A program made the translations under genes and the position numbers. Below are positions 1 through 10,423 of a stretch of 23,636 bases of DNA, piece by piece. Where the stretch lies: the NCBI GenBank assembly GCA_001586965.3, contig LUCW03001877.1:1-23636 (forward strand). The letters run 5' to 3'. The DNA comes from Sphaeroforma sirkka (lineage: Eukaryota > Opisthokonta > Ichthyosporea > Ichthyophonida). The notes below the pieces were generated by a model, which was not told the origin of the DNA, ran no database searches, and worked only from the letters and a program-made list of their open reading frames with translations. Each line of letters begins with the position of its first letter. Position 1 is the first letter of the stretch.

Positions 1-1300
1 AGGCATGTTTATGAGAGGGTAAGTGAGAGAGCTGTGTTTAGTTTTCTGTATTCTAAAATCCGCTATCTGTACACATGTAAATATCAATTGCTCTGACAAA
101 TAGTCTGCTCCTAAGAAATAGGATATTGACGTGTAAATAACAATTGCTCTGACAAATGGTCTGCTTCTGAGAAATAGGATATTGATTGCGATGCTGATAC
201 GTACACATCTCGGACAAATTCAAAGTACACTCGGGGAAGCGATGAGCAGCTTCGAAATGGGTGATGGAGATATCGTTGTGCAAATGACACGGTCATAACC
301 ACCACGCATACGATATACCGACCAATTGCACGTTTTGAGACTCACATTTTTATCGACTGAGTCCTCGCCGTAGATGGAAGAACCCTGGTTGCCCATACTT
401 GCCTATTTAATCTCTTTACGTGTAGTCACGTATATGATTTCTGATAAGCAGGAATCATTAAAATATTCAATTTTAGTGCCTGCAATAACAGTCTTCAACT
501 ACCAAATACACAACACATATCAAAAAAATACTATGGTTGTTGAATTCAGGAGGCTATGCTTTTAAAATGCTATGCCGCTATGGGGTAGTAAAAAATAATA
601 TATAAAGCATTCCGTATTACCCTATTTCAGAGTTGAAGAAAGAGAAGGCTCAAGGCTATGGGAAACCGAGAGCAATTTGACAGACTTTCTTATCTGAAAA
701 AAGCTTTTTGAGACGAGCGATAGCCAATGAAACAGTAGTCAGAAACGTCCTTACGATCGTCTGCACTCTTTTTGCTATTTTTGAATGTGGTTTTTAAGTT
801 TACTATACAACATATTTTTAAATGGCCTAAAGCACGCAGGTGCGACTTTTGCGTTTGAGACTATGGACTGCAACACCTTATTATATGCCAGTACATATTA
901 ATGGCGTCTGATTTTGAATATCATGTGCTAATCTGATCTCAAGCATTCACGACTAAACTTGGAGGTTTAAATAACAAGGAAGTATTGAACAACTAGGACT
1001 TGGGTCGAAACAGGCCAGTCCATCGCACAGGCCGATCCAGTAGATAGCAAGCAGTCCGTACGTATGTATTGTAATATCTAAGTTACAACGTAGATATGGT
1101 ATGCAACAATACCATAATACCAACTGTTAAATTTCAACAACTGTCAACCTGTGTCAGGTGCTTGCTGCACAAAACCCACTATCGGGAAAATAAAGTAGTA
1201 AACCCGTGGCTATTTAATATTCAAAAGTGTACAAAATTTCGATTGAACAACGGATATACTCGATACTAGATTACCTTATGTACAGCCACTGCCGTCTCCA
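1..1300. other. Gene-free AT-rich flank
   Basis: No convincing coding region, RNA gene or transposon end is visible here. Open frames on either strand are short and of random composition. The only clear structure is the two-copy repeat at 76-187. Confidence 0.6.
76..187. repeat. Two-copy 56-bp tandem repeat
   Basis: Two adjacent units (76-131 and 132-187) share the words TGTAAATA, CAATTGCTCTGACAAAT, GTCTGCT and GAAATAGGATATTGA. They differ at only a few positions, roughly 90% identity by eye. No function is visible. Confidence 0.85.
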
Positions 1301-1302
1301 AC

Positions 1303-1516
1303 TATGTCCGTCGACAGAGATGCTCACTCATAAATATTGTATCTGAGCTCCAGCACAGGTGCTACTACTAGTCGTATAAGATGAGATTCGCCTCTCAACC
1401 CCAGCCTTTACTGTGAGCCTCCTGCCCTTTAAATATGTGCCACAGCATTCTTCAGTACTACAATTTGCGTTGCTTCTATTTGCAATTTTTAAGTTGCACC
1501 ACTCTTTAAAGATCAC
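1303..1516 (-). pseudogene. Diverged duplicate of the 3' end of the host gene's exon 2
   Basis: This stretch repeats the DNA at about 1840-2060, the end of exon 2 of the neighbouring gene, in the same orientation. Shared words include CGTCGACAG, TATCTGAGCT, CAGGTGCTA and GTTGCTTC. The match also holds in the reading frame used by exon 2. Both encode NRSN, then an EC pair, then AG-x-ERR, and a final STC. The copy carries a net two-codon gain before STC and lacks about 17 bases after it, so it soon reaches a stop. The possible splice donor near 1820 is not kept. It could be a tandem exon duplication, a pseudo-exon or the remnant of a second gene copy; the duplication itself is clear and its role is unknown. 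Confidence 0.6.
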
Positions 1517-1803
1517 CGTATGACTCGCGATGTTTATATCTTGTTCTGATCACTTGACTTGGAAATGTGACACAACTAGGACCTAAACATGTTTATCAAA
1601 CATAAGAAGCCACTCAATTCAACACGCCGGTTCGGCAGAGACTATGTTCATTTCGATTTAGTATCGAAATATTCAGGTGTTTCACCTATGTTAAACTGGA
1701 CCAGGTGCTGTGATTCTCTATCGGGAATTCAAATTGAAGTAAAAGTAGAAATGGGGATATTTAAATGTCGATTGAATACAAAGATGCTTTGTACTATATA
1801 TTT

Positions 1804-3853
1804 TTATTGTTCACACTCACCACCCTCTAGGTCGTTTTCCATCGATGTTCGTCGACAGTGTTGTGCGTATATAAACGTATCTGAGCTGAAAAATCGCTTA
1901 AACCAGCGCTGACAGGTGCTATTACTGATGGTTTGAAACGAGGGGCGCCTTTCGTGGCCAGCCCTCTCTTGAGCCCCCCGCCGCTGTATGTCCGAGCATT
2001 CTCTCGTATTCGATACTTCGTTGCTTCGATTTTCCCCTTCAGTTTCAACCTTTTCCTTCTCATATTTAGCTAGCATTTTCAACTGATTATCGTTAAAACG
2101 CATTCGCAAACTGGACGGAAACCAGCCCTGAATAGACGAAACATTGTCGGCGAGATAAAATTGCTTGTGATCATTTCCTATCACGACTCGCATATCCCTA
2201 ACGAACTGCACAAACTGTAATCTTGTCTCGGCCGCTTTTCGGTTGTTGGAAGGCCTTCCCTTCAATCCATGAACTTCTTGCTGTCCCTCGACCGACTTGA
2301 GACATTTGCTATGAACGCGCCTGAATCGCCGACGTGATATCTTGAATATACGCGTCAGACACGACAGATGATACTTGAAATTCCCCTGCTGATCGAATAT
2401 AAGCTTCACAAGGAAGTCGTTCTGATCCTTGAGGTGAACGCGCGACGTACTACTCGAATGTCCAATACGATGGAAAATGTCGACGAATGGATGTAGTTGA
2501 TCTTCGCAGCCGCGCTCACAGACCGAGGTTTGAACATCTCTAGAAGCTAACGCACTGCACGAAAAGCCTCTTTCAGCCAACCGGTCATCAAGCATATCAT
2601 GTGATGTTTGGCAATTACGCAGTCCGTTTTCCATGTACAGATTCGGTACAGAGTAGCGTTGCGCACCACTTGCCGCTGACATATGGGATATCGGCTGAAT
2701 AGTACTTGATCTAATTTTATCATCTGCATAGTTCCCTTCCTCGGCGTGCAAGCTCTGTCGTAGTGTTCTTGGCGGCTGCGGACCTTTGTTGTAATCGGCA
2801 CTAGGCTTTTCAAATTGTCCACCATGATAAGACATCGAACGACCTAAATTTGTCCATCCCGAATTGTTGTTAGACATTGTTTGTCCGGCACTAGGCACAT
2901 TGTACACCATTTTTATTTGTTGATTGCCGGTGTATGTATATGAAGATTGCCGTGTGGTCGTAGACTGCGAGTTTCCCGTATGATGAGGGGTGAACGAAGC
3001 CGGACCGAATGTCATCTGTAAGACAAATTGTACAAATTGAGTATAAAAGTTATGAATGGACTTTGCATCATATCAACTACAAATTCATAGATAAGCACCA
3101 TACTTAACCGTCAGCAGATGGATGCTAACCGTAGAAATAACTTACACTTCGCCCGCTATCCAAGGAATTTGTAGCAGTAGGTGCGGTATTGGGAGTAGCA
3201 GCCGAATTATTGCCGACAGGCTGTATTTCGCTTTGCAAACTGACATTATGGTATGACCCGTTGGCCACCGAATGTAGACTCCCGAAGTTAAAAATGTTAG
3301 TTCGAGGGGTGCTATCCTTTCCAGTCACACCCACACTCGTTTGGCTGACCATATTCTTAGTAGTCGCGGATGGATCTTTATATGCGGGCGAAACAGCGAC
3401 GTTGTGCGTTCTTGGCGTGATGGGTGAATACAAATAACTATACCGATCAGATACGGTTTCCAATACCGTAGTATGGTTTCTTTTTGGTCCGTGTGCAATA
3501 TCTGACGGTATGTTGGAACTACGCAAAGAGTAGGTTTGATTCGATATTGTGTTTGACAACTGTAATTGCGAGTTCACACTCATGTGTGGCCGTGCCCAAT
3601 CGTTGGTGTATGGATGCGGATTCTGATTAGTACTAGACAAGGACAATGTCGAAGACCGTGTCATATCTACATTACCACTCCAATCCTCCATACTCTTATA
3701 GGTGCACGCTTGACGCATACCTGTATCTTTCGATATATTGGCTAGAGGGAATATTTCCGGAACGTGTGCCCCATACTGTGTATATCCATGCCATGCTTTA
3801 AATGTAGATTTCGCCGATCCAGTGAGTTGCTTTTCCGAGTCGGACTTGTCCAT
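1804..3853 (-). CDS. Two-exon host-type protein of unknown function (about 639 aa)
   Basis: Exon 1 is 3853-3146 (236 codons) and exon 2 is 3015-1804 (403 codons with an open frame to a TAA). They join in phase 0 across a 130-bp GT-AG intron. The start was placed at the ATG at 3853-3851, which has A at -3 and G at +4; the frame is open a little further upstream but without an ATG. The first part is rich in Ser, Thr and Asn with no visible fold, as in disordered regulatory proteins. Around exon-2 residues 190-320 lies an ordered, basic region: HLKDQNDFLVKLIF, GNFKYHLSCLTRIF, ISRRRFRRVHSKCL, then HGLKGRPSNN. The last resembles an AT-hook (GRP core) and also recalls an HGL-x-G-x-SN motif of uncharacterised invertebrate proteins, from memory only. 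The tail after about residue 370 is less convincing, and a GTGAGT near 1820 could be a further splice donor. An AATAAA overlaps the stop. A DNA-binding role is an inference. Confidence 0.6.
3016..3145 (-). other. Spliceosomal intron, 130 bp
   Basis: On the minus strand the donor is AGT|GTAAGT (exon ends at 3146) and the acceptor is TTTGTCTTACAG|ATG (exon resumes at 3015), with a pyrimidine-rich stretch before the AG. Both flanking frames are open and join in phase 0. Reading through the donor reaches a stop within seven codons. Confidence 0.65.
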
Positions 3854-3877
3854 AATTTCCGCAACAAAATTTAACAA

Positions 3878-4143
3878 ATAATGTTAACACCGTGAACAGA
3901 ATCTGTATGCAGACAAAATTCGATTTTGACCTCGATCACAACCATAGTGTAGTATTAATTTTTCTAGACCAGGCGAATCCGGCTGTCTGCAATCCAGCCA
4001 TATGCACTCATGTTTATATGTTTTGTGTGCAGTTATCCGTGTGAGGGTGGCAATGTGTTTTTGTTTATATATTTATTCTGCTGCCCATGCCATCCATACT
4101 TTTCAGACTAGCAGGGTTTTATATACTTTTTATTTATATAAAT

Positions 4144-4148
<5 letters not shown>
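3878..4148. other. Upstream flank of the host-type gene
   Basis: This is the likely promoter side of the minus-strand gene, but no TATA box or other promoter element can be pointed to. Nothing else is recognisable before the (AT)n tract. Confidence 0.35.

Positions 4149-4191
<43 letters not shown>
4149..4191. repeat. (AT)n microsatellite, about 21 units
   Basis: An uninterrupted TA dinucleotide run, ended by TGTCTGC. It is typical of eukaryotic intergenic DNA and likely to vary in length. Confidence 0.95.
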
Positions 4192-4194
<3 letters not shown>

Positions 4195-4294
4195 TGCAAT
4201 TATACATAGCCTTCTAAATTTTAAAAAAGAGACATATAATATAATATGTGAACTTGTGTGTTGTATACATATACATATATATCAGCCGGCCCTA

Positions 4295-4325
4295 CACTCC
4301 GACACTCCGACACTCCGACACTCCA
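4295..4325. repeat. CACTCCGA octanucleotide microsatellite
   Basis: Three perfect copies of CACTCCGA are followed by a fourth that is incomplete. A degenerate trace (CCTCCGACAGCCTGAC) follows. Confidence 0.9.
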
Positions 4326-6594
4326 TTCCAAGCCTCCGACAGCCTGACAATCAAAACAATCAAAATCATATTTTTCTCCAAGAAATATAGAAATATTACT
4401 TTCGACTGTCGTTTTTTTGGTTTTTTAACGTTTTTTAGAAAATATTGGGGTGAGAAACCATGATGAGAATTCAGAATTGAGATGCATATTTATTTACTAC
4501 ATAGAAAATTGTTTTGTAAAAAAAAACATAATTTGTTTTATTTTTTGAAGTACACTGAAACTATTTTTATCTACATTTGTAAACAATGAACTATGACGTA
4601 TGTAGTATGTACTGTACTATTTTAACTCGTACTCTATACTTTTAAAATGACGGTAATAGATACGTCCAATGGTAAATAATTCGTAGGATAGGGACAGACA
4701 GTGAGAGTATGAATTGACTATTCAGTTATCAGTCTGTGTATTTATAATATATAGTGTATGTAAATATATAATATGTATGTACTGCGAGATTGAATCTAAA
4801 CATAAAACTTTGTTTGTTTTTTTAAACGCTTTCGAAAGCTCGTGTCGAAACCGCATGCAAAGACAGGGTCATAAAATACAAATTTTCACATATTTACTGA
4901 TGACTACCATGCCTTTATTATATACGAATAAGTAAATTTGTTTTGTCCAGTTCTGTTTGTAAATTCCAATTTCTAGGTCCAAGGTTAAAGGGACTTTGTC
5001 CTGTTCTGTGATTTCAAATTTTCAATACAGTAACCGCAATTTATATATTTTTAAAAAGATATATATAAAAAGGACAAAGGTAAGAAAGAATGTCAGAATG
5101 AGAGAGACTTGGAGTTGGAAGTTGGAAGTCGGAGACTGGAGACTAGGCGGAGAGAGAGAAGAGCTGAAATTTCAGTGTCTGAGAAATCAGGAAAGCAGAA
5201 ACCTCTATGTACTGAGTACCCCTTCAGAGTCCAGACGTAGTCCAAACGGCAAACGCCCCATTGTGATTAGCCATGGAGATTGAGAGATTATTCTTTTTAA
5301 CTTGAATGCTCTACATTAAACATATAGATAAAAAAACATACAAATGTAGATCATTTTAATTTAGAGAGTAATAAAACTGTGACTGGAAACTATTGAAGAG
5401 CAAGTAACATCAAATAGGAATTATCTAAATTCAGCCCAAGGGCTCCAGCCGCCAGGCCCCAGAGTGGCACAGCCGCACTCAACAAAGCAAGACTATCGCT
5501 GTCCTCCAGTCTCCACTCACGTGAGTCACAAACTACAACTTATAACACAACTTACAACTGTTGTAAAGAGGAGGAAAGAGAAGTACAATGCTGTATGACT
5601 GTATGTACAGGTTATTTATTTATTTGTTTTATATTTTTTTAAAAGCAAAGGCAACAAATACAAATTATTCAAAATTGTCAGGATTTGAATTATGACTTTT
5701 GTCTGACTCTTCTTTCTTGTGTGCACACGCAACTGTGCATGTGACTCCTGATGACCTGATGTCGGATGTCCATTACATAACCAGAAATCTACAGTAGAGA
5801 GTAAATATTAAAAAATAAAATAAAAGCAGCTTTTGTGTTTATTTCTGCTTTGTTTTGGCGGGACTTTTTATTACAAAACAAACATGGCCTCTAATTGAAC
5901 AGGAGGGCGGAGGCTATGAAACAAATACAAATATATTCTGATACAATCTTCTTCGGACTTCCCCCTGAGGGCTAGAGTCCAGACTGGACTCACTGGAGGC
6001 TCTGGAAGACTGGGACCCTGGCGGCTGGCGGCTGGCCCCTGGCCCTGGGGCCTGGGCCCTCTACTCTCTAGAGAGAGAGCAGTAGCCTTAATGGGCATTT
6101 GGCAAACAGCCACGTGTGGGATTTTCTCTCAAAGAGGACTCCGGAGTGCAGGGGTGTTCAAGGCGCCAGATGATGATGTCAAATTGCCAATAATCATGTC
6201 TTAAAAGTGACTAAATAGCTCAACTTTATTTGCGAATAATAGATCGATAGACCCAAAACCTAAATTTCATTGGAATATAAAAATAGAAGAGCATTACTTT
6301 CATTTAATATTTATACACTTTTTTTTTATCCCTGAAAAGTAAAAACCATGGTGGCAGAAATCGTAAAAGAAATTCAAAACGCGAAGTCGCCGCAGACCAT
6401 AGCCTTCTAAAAATAGACAATGCGCAGAGCCTTAGAAGCGCAGACCCAATCGGCCAATCCAGGGCCATGTTAGAAAAACTAAAAACAGCGCTCAAGAATC
6501 AAGAGTTAAATCGTCAAAGTCAAGACTGAAGACTCCAAGAGTCCTCACTCGTCACCTCAGACCTGAAACCTCACTCCTCACTCCTCACTGCGGC
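4326..6594. other. Intergenic region with no recognisable gene
   Basis: Mostly AT-rich DNA with stop codons in all frames. Two patches differ in composition: a purine-rich stretch at about 5095-5165 made of GGAGTTGGAAGT/GGAGACT-like steps, and a GC-rich patch at about 5990-6080 of GGCGGCT and GGCCCTGG steps. One half of the diverged direct repeat lies at 4840-5055. No RNA gene or transposase was seen. Confidence 0.5.
4840..5055 (+). repeat. Diverged dispersed repeat, copy 1
   Basis: This shares an ordered set of words with 6645-6870: GTGTC-x-AAACCGCAT near the start, then TCCAAG, then TTTGTCCTGTTCTGTGATTTC, then AACCGCA followed by an AT-rich run. The spacing is similar in the two copies, so they are probably copies of one interspersed repeat. 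No coding capacity is visible. Confidence 0.5.
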
Positions 6595-7003
6595 GAATGT
6601 CTCTATACGGCATCAATGAACATAAAATTACTAATGCCTGAGGCCGTGTCTAAACCGCATCCGGTCCCTCCGCAAAGGCACAGTCGTCGGTCGATATTTA
6701 AATATTGTCTCATTTGGCTGTCAATAGTTCAACATAGAAGTTTTATGGGAGAACGGGCAAGACGGCAACTCGGCAAGTCCGGGACCTCCGTTGTAAATCT
6801 CAGATCCAAGAGATTTTGTCCTGTTCTGTGATTTCATTAACCGCATTTATTTTTTTAATAATTTTTAGTTTTCAATCGAGAAAATAAATGTACAGACCTC
6901 TACTACTAGTTCATATGGGCAGACAGGCAGGAGTGGCACACAAGAGGGTTCAGGCGTTAATAGTTTTATGTTTGTTGGTGCCATGTAGAGACATTCCCTC
7001 ATG
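6595..7003. repeat. Imperfect inverted-repeat element (MITE-like)
   Basis: The left arm (about 6595-6645) reads GAATGTCTCTATACGGCATC, then AATGAACATAAAATTACTAATGCCTGA. The right arm (about 6950-7003) is its imperfect reverse complement, with CAGGCGTTAATAGTTTTATG and ATGTAGAGACATTC. The arms of about 50 bp enclose about 300 bp without a transposase. This fits a small non-autonomous DNA element or a foldback, but no target duplication could be fixed. Confidence 0.45.
6645..6870 (+). repeat. Diverged dispersed repeat, copy 2
   Basis: This is the second copy of the repeat at 4840-5055, with the same ordered words (GTGTCTAAACCGCAT; TTTGTCCTGTTCTGTGATTTC; AACCGCA). It overlaps the inverted-repeat element at 6595-7003, so the two may be one interspersed family. 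Confidence 0.45.
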
Positions 7004-7515
7004 CTCAAATCACAAATGAGGTTCTCATGATGATAATGATGATATAGTTTCCTATTAGGAGTTAGAGTAAGGAGGACAGACTTCGTCTTCAATCCACAAC
7101 ACAACAAGTCCTTAACGCCTCTCTCGCCACTCTCTACTCTCCGCTCTACTCTGTGAGAGAGAAGGTGGGACTGTGGGAGTGGTAGACAGGTAAACTGTTC
7201 AACTTTTAGACCAGTCGGCGGGTAGCCGGATAGAGTTAGAGTTTTACTTTGGTATTTTTTTTTAAAGTAGAGCACAGAGCAGTTAAGCATTGTGTGGCCT
7301 GAGGGCTGACCGGCTGGGGCCCTAAGCCCTTGAGCCCTGAGGCTTGAGCCCCTAAAACCTATATACCCCCAGTCCCACTCCGACAGGTGCTGTCTGTTAG
7401 TGCTGAACTGCTGACTGCTGAGAGCCTGCGACCGTAAGACTTGAAAGTTGAGAGTCTGAGACTGCTCAGTGCTGAGACTGAGAGTCTCTGAGACGAGACT
7501 CTGAGTCTGAGGGGG
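7004..7515. other. Simple-sequence-rich intergenic stretch
   Basis: No gene is visible. At 7295-7350 there are short repeats around AGGGCT, GCCCTTGAGCCCTGAGGCTTGAGCC. At 7380-7515 there is a run of CTG and GAGTCTGAGACT-like steps. Both look like decayed minisatellite DNA. Confidence 0.5.
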
Positions 7516-7518
7516 ACT

Positions 7519-7629
7519 CTTAAGACTACGACTGGTATGACTAACTCTTTAAGACTACGGCTGTTAAGCGTCCCGTTAAGACTACGACTGTTAAGCATCC
7601 CCTTAAGACTACGGCTGTTAAACGTCCCG
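7519..7629. repeat. 27-bp minisatellite, three units plus a degenerate one
   Basis: The unit TTAAGACTACGGCTGTTAAG plus a seven-base tail recurs at 7549, 7576 and 7603. A degenerate unit lies at 7519, and further degenerate units (AAGTTAAGCGCCCC) run to about 7690. Because 27 is a multiple of three it also yields a peptide repeat in both directions, but nothing suggests that it is translated. Confidence 0.85.
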
Positions 7630-7776
7630 CTCTCGCCTCCCGCCAAGTTAAGCGCCCCTCTCTCGCCCCCCTCTAAGTTAGGCGCCCCACGCTATAATAA
7701 ATTTACCCAATATGCGTATAAATCGGGTTAAGGAAATAAATATTTGCACGCAATATTTTATTCATAACGGACACAC

Positions 7777-7915
7777 ATCACATACTGCCATAATAATCTC
7801 TAATAATTTTGCTACTTAGCCAACATATAGCGCATATATCACATACTGCCCTACCAACACATGCTACATCATATGCTACATAACCAGCATATATCACATA
7901 CTGCCATATCAACAT
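7777..7915. repeat. ATATCACATACTGCC repeats with a spacing of about 55 bp
   Basis: The word ATCACATACTGCC appears near 7777, 7838 and 7893, and CATATGC-like words lie between. It is a loose, degenerate tandem repeat. Confidence 0.7.
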
Positions 7916-8040
7916 ATGCGCCATGTTATATTTATCACGTAATGTCAATCGGTTGCATGACTGTAGTTACATAGTGTATATATAATAACTAGTGCAACAG
8001 GATCTAGCTTGTATAATACAGTATACTTAAAGTTTGTACG

Positions 8041-8343
8041 ATGGTTAATAAGCAGGCTACACCAGCTACACCGAAAGCAAAAGGTAGAATTGTTGATGTT
8101 GACGCAGCACCCACGAGAATAACCCCCAAACAAGAAGCAAAGTCTAATAATCCGTACTGTACAAAATATGATGATGATCAAGCCGCAGACGGTGAGAATA
8201 ACAGCAACCGTAAACGGAAGTTGTCTGGCCACAACAGCGACCGACCAAACAAAACTCTTGGCCTTAGAGGTAAGGAACCCAAAGGTAAGGAGGAAAATGG
8301 TTTACATAAAGGTAAGGAGGAAAAACAAAAGCCAAAGGTGTAG
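8041..8343 (+). CDS. Hypothetical lysine-rich ORF interrupted by an LTR
   Basis: This 100-codon frame starts at an ATG and is very hydrophilic. It contains NRKRK and a lysine-rich tail with GKE repeated (GKEPKGKEENGLHKGKEEK). Its TAG stop is made by the first bases of the LTR that begins at 8339, so the original frame was probably longer and was cut by that insertion. The repeated DNA word GGTAAGGA underlies the tail. No family is recognised. It may be an exon of a host gene, a gag remnant or chance. Confidence 0.3.
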   Translation: MVNKQATPATPKAKGRIVDVDAAPTRITPKQEAKSNNPYCTKYDDDQAADGENNSNRKRKLSGHNSDRPNKTLGLRGKEPKGKEENGLHKGKEEKQKPKV

Positions 8344-8608
8344 AAATACGGCCTCCGGTCAGTCTAAAATATCAACATCAAATGAGATAATATATTGGTT
8401 TTTATTTGTATTTAAAATAATTTAATACAAATTCTCAATAGCCCGAGTATTTGGTATGACTCATTTACTTACGATAGTAGGTGTAGGATATTATAAACTA
8501 AATTTTATAATCTCAGAACTACTACTTACAGTTTCTGGTCTCCACGGCAACCGCCAAAATCCAACAAGCCTTTTTCTTTTTTTAACTTTTCTTCAGATGC
8601 AACTTTAT
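8339..8608 (+). mobile_element. Truncated plus-oriented B-family LTR
   Basis: It begins TGTAGAAATACGGCCTCCGG like the complete LTR at 9829, and follows it to CTTCAGATGCAACTTTAT. It has lost about 48 bp after AATACAAATTCT and some bases further on. It stops exactly where the minus-oriented LTR of element B starts, as expected if B inserted into an older LTR of its own family. The missing right half is not found elsewhere in the window. Confidence 0.75.
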
Positions 8609-9206
8609 TGTAAACTTCGATGGCTATTTCTATGTTCTTAAACTATGTTATATAAACTAAAATACAATTTCAGTCATTTAAGATTTAGCAGTGGTAGCTT
8701 GTGTAAGAATGATCGGGACTGCCTCTTGGTAAGAGACTTAATATCCTCGATCACACAGGACGTACCTCTAGCTGTTCTTTATTAAATAATTTTCACTAGA
8801 AGTACTACGTGTTCATGACCCCATGCCTAATTTGTAGATAGACATACGAACGTAAGTCAAGTTGATACATTGGCTAATATAAATAAAGTTCCATCTGAAG
8901 AAAACTTAAAAAAAGAAAAAGACTTATTGGATTTTGGAGATTGGTGGGAGGACCAAAACCTGGAAGTAGTATAGAGATTATAAAATTAAGCTTATATTAT
9001 CCTACATCTACTATAGTTTCAAATAGATCCAATTCAATGAGTCATACCAAATACTCAGGCTATTGGAGCCATCAAAGTGAATTTAGAACACTTTGGAAAT
9101 ATTGGAAAAAGAATTTGTATTAAACTATTTTAAATACAATTAAAAACCAATATATTATCTCATTTGATCTTGATATTTTAGACTGACCGGAGACCGTATT
9201 TGTACA
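8609..9206 (-). mobile_element. 3' LTR of element B
   Basis: On the plus strand it starts TGTAAACTTCGATGG and ends GTATTTGTACA, so it has TG...CA ends (598 bp). Read on the minus strand it starts TGTACAAATACGG directly after a purine tract (9207-9220), which makes it the 3' LTR of an element transcribed on the minus strand. It is the reverse complement of the LTR at 9829-10423, with roughly 90% identity in the part compared by eye. Its interior holds a conserved hairpin, with GATCG near one side and CGATC near the other around CTCTT/AAGAG. The preceding TTAT (8605-8608) is the candidate target duplication; the partner would lie beyond B's missing 5' LTR. Confidence 0.85.
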
Positions 9207-9220
9207 TAGCCCCCAGTAGC
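9207..9220 (-). promoter_or_regulatory. Polypurine tract of element B
   Basis: On the minus strand it reads GCTACTGGGGGCTA and abuts the LTR start TGTACA. It matches in form the tract of element A (11756-11770) and is the expected plus-strand DNA primer site in reverse transcription. Confidence 0.7.
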
Positions 9221-9332
9221 TTTTAGGACTACGGACGTACCTGAGGGTACGATATAGTTTGTAAAGCGAAAACAAAAGTAAAACGGTTTTGGACATGGCT
9301 TATCGATCAAGTATATGCCTATATGTACGAGT

Positions 9333-9828
9333 TCAAGACTCATGTTGTACTCTATGTCGTTTAGTATTTGGTCCAGTAACCATTTCCGATGTAGGCGTCT
9401 TACGTTTATTACTTGGTAAGGTAATAGCCAAAGGTTATTCTTCATTAGTAAGTAAGTTCGAAGAATTTTCTGCTCTGTTGGTAATCAATTCAGAAAGCTT
9501 AGTCACATAGGAAGTGGGTGGCAAATAGGGAATTTCAGATCCATCCGGGTTTGTAGTCACCTGAGGAAACCCTTTCCGTTTATCTCGTGTGTTCTTATGT
9601 AAACGCTTACTCTATTTCTTATTAAAAATACGAAGGAAGTCGCGAGACTCACGAAATGGATCGGAGGTTAGCCAAGCTACTGTTCCATCCATAAAACGGG
9701 TCTTGTGGTAAGTGTAACCGTCTTCGGATGTTTGTCGATTATATCTTTGACTTGTGACTCCATAACTGGGACATCAGAATCAAATGAGCGAGCGAATGAG
9801 AGTTCGGAGATAGGGATACAGTGAGTAC
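9333..9828 (-). pseudogene. Element B pol, C-terminal module (broken)
   Basis: This continues the integrase segment at 10424-10995 once the solo LTR at 9829-10423 is disregarded: the frame runs directly from one to the other. It encodes KDII, then DGYTYHKTRFMDGTVAWLTSD, and a proline-containing stretch (YLPPTSY). It ends with a basic tail (NKRKTP, TKRHRV) and a TGA at 9335-9333. Element A has the same order (TRF-x-DGT, LTSD, YPPT, KRKKRP), so this is a conserved C-terminal region. A small beta-barrel of chromo/Tudor type is possible but unproven. It is broken by a one-base shift before DGY, a TAG after FNKK and a TAA after NEE. Confidence 0.65.
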
Positions 9829-10423
9829 TGTAGAAATACGGCCTCCGGTCAGTCTAAAATATCAAGATCAATTGAGATAATACATTGGTTTTATTTGTAT
9901 TTTAAATAATTTAGTACAAGCTCTTTTTTCCAATATTTCCAAAGTGTTCTAAATTCACTTTGATGGCTCCAATAGCCTGAGTATTTGGTATGACTCATCT
10001 ACTTGGACCTATTTGAGACATTAGTTGATGTAGGATATTATAAACTAAATTTTATAATCTCCGAACTACTACTTATAGATTTTGGTCCTCCCGCCAATCT
10101 CCAAAATCCAATAAGTCTTTTTTTTTTTTTTAACTTTTCTTCAGATGGAACTTTATTTATATCAGCTAATGTATTAACGTGACTTACGTTATTATGTCTA
10201 TTTGCAAATTAGGCAAGTGGTCATGAACATTTAGTACTTCTAGTGAAAATTATTCAATAAAGAACAGCTAGAGGTACGCCCTGTGTGATCGAGGATATTT
10301 AGGCTCTTAACAAGAGGCAGTCCCGATCATTCTTACACAAGCTACCACTGCTAAATCCTAACTGACTAAATTGTATTTTAGTTTAATATAGTTTGAAACC
10401 TAGTAATTTCCATCGAAGTTTAC
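9829..10423 (+). mobile_element. Solo B-family LTR inserted in element B
   Basis: This is a complete LTR of 595 bp, TGTAGAAATACGG...CGAAGTTTACA, in plus orientation inside minus-strand pol. The flanking bases are GTAC on the left (9825-9828) and GTGC on the right (10424-10427), a 4-bp duplication with one change. With the LTR disregarded, the integrase frame on either side continues directly (NLGT on one side, HCIPIS on the other). It is therefore most simply a solo LTR left by recombination between the LTRs of a later insertion. Confidence 0.8.

Noticed and set aside
374..565. Small plus-strand ORF
   Set aside because: It is short, with random composition and no motif, start context or neighbour to support it.
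7359..7731. Leu/Arg/Ser-repeat ORFs on both strands
   Set aside because: They are products of the 27-bp minisatellite, whose length divisible by three keeps several frames open.
9289..9510. Plus-strand ORF of 73 codons
   Set aside because: It is antisense to B's C-terminal pol module, which is supported by homology to element A.
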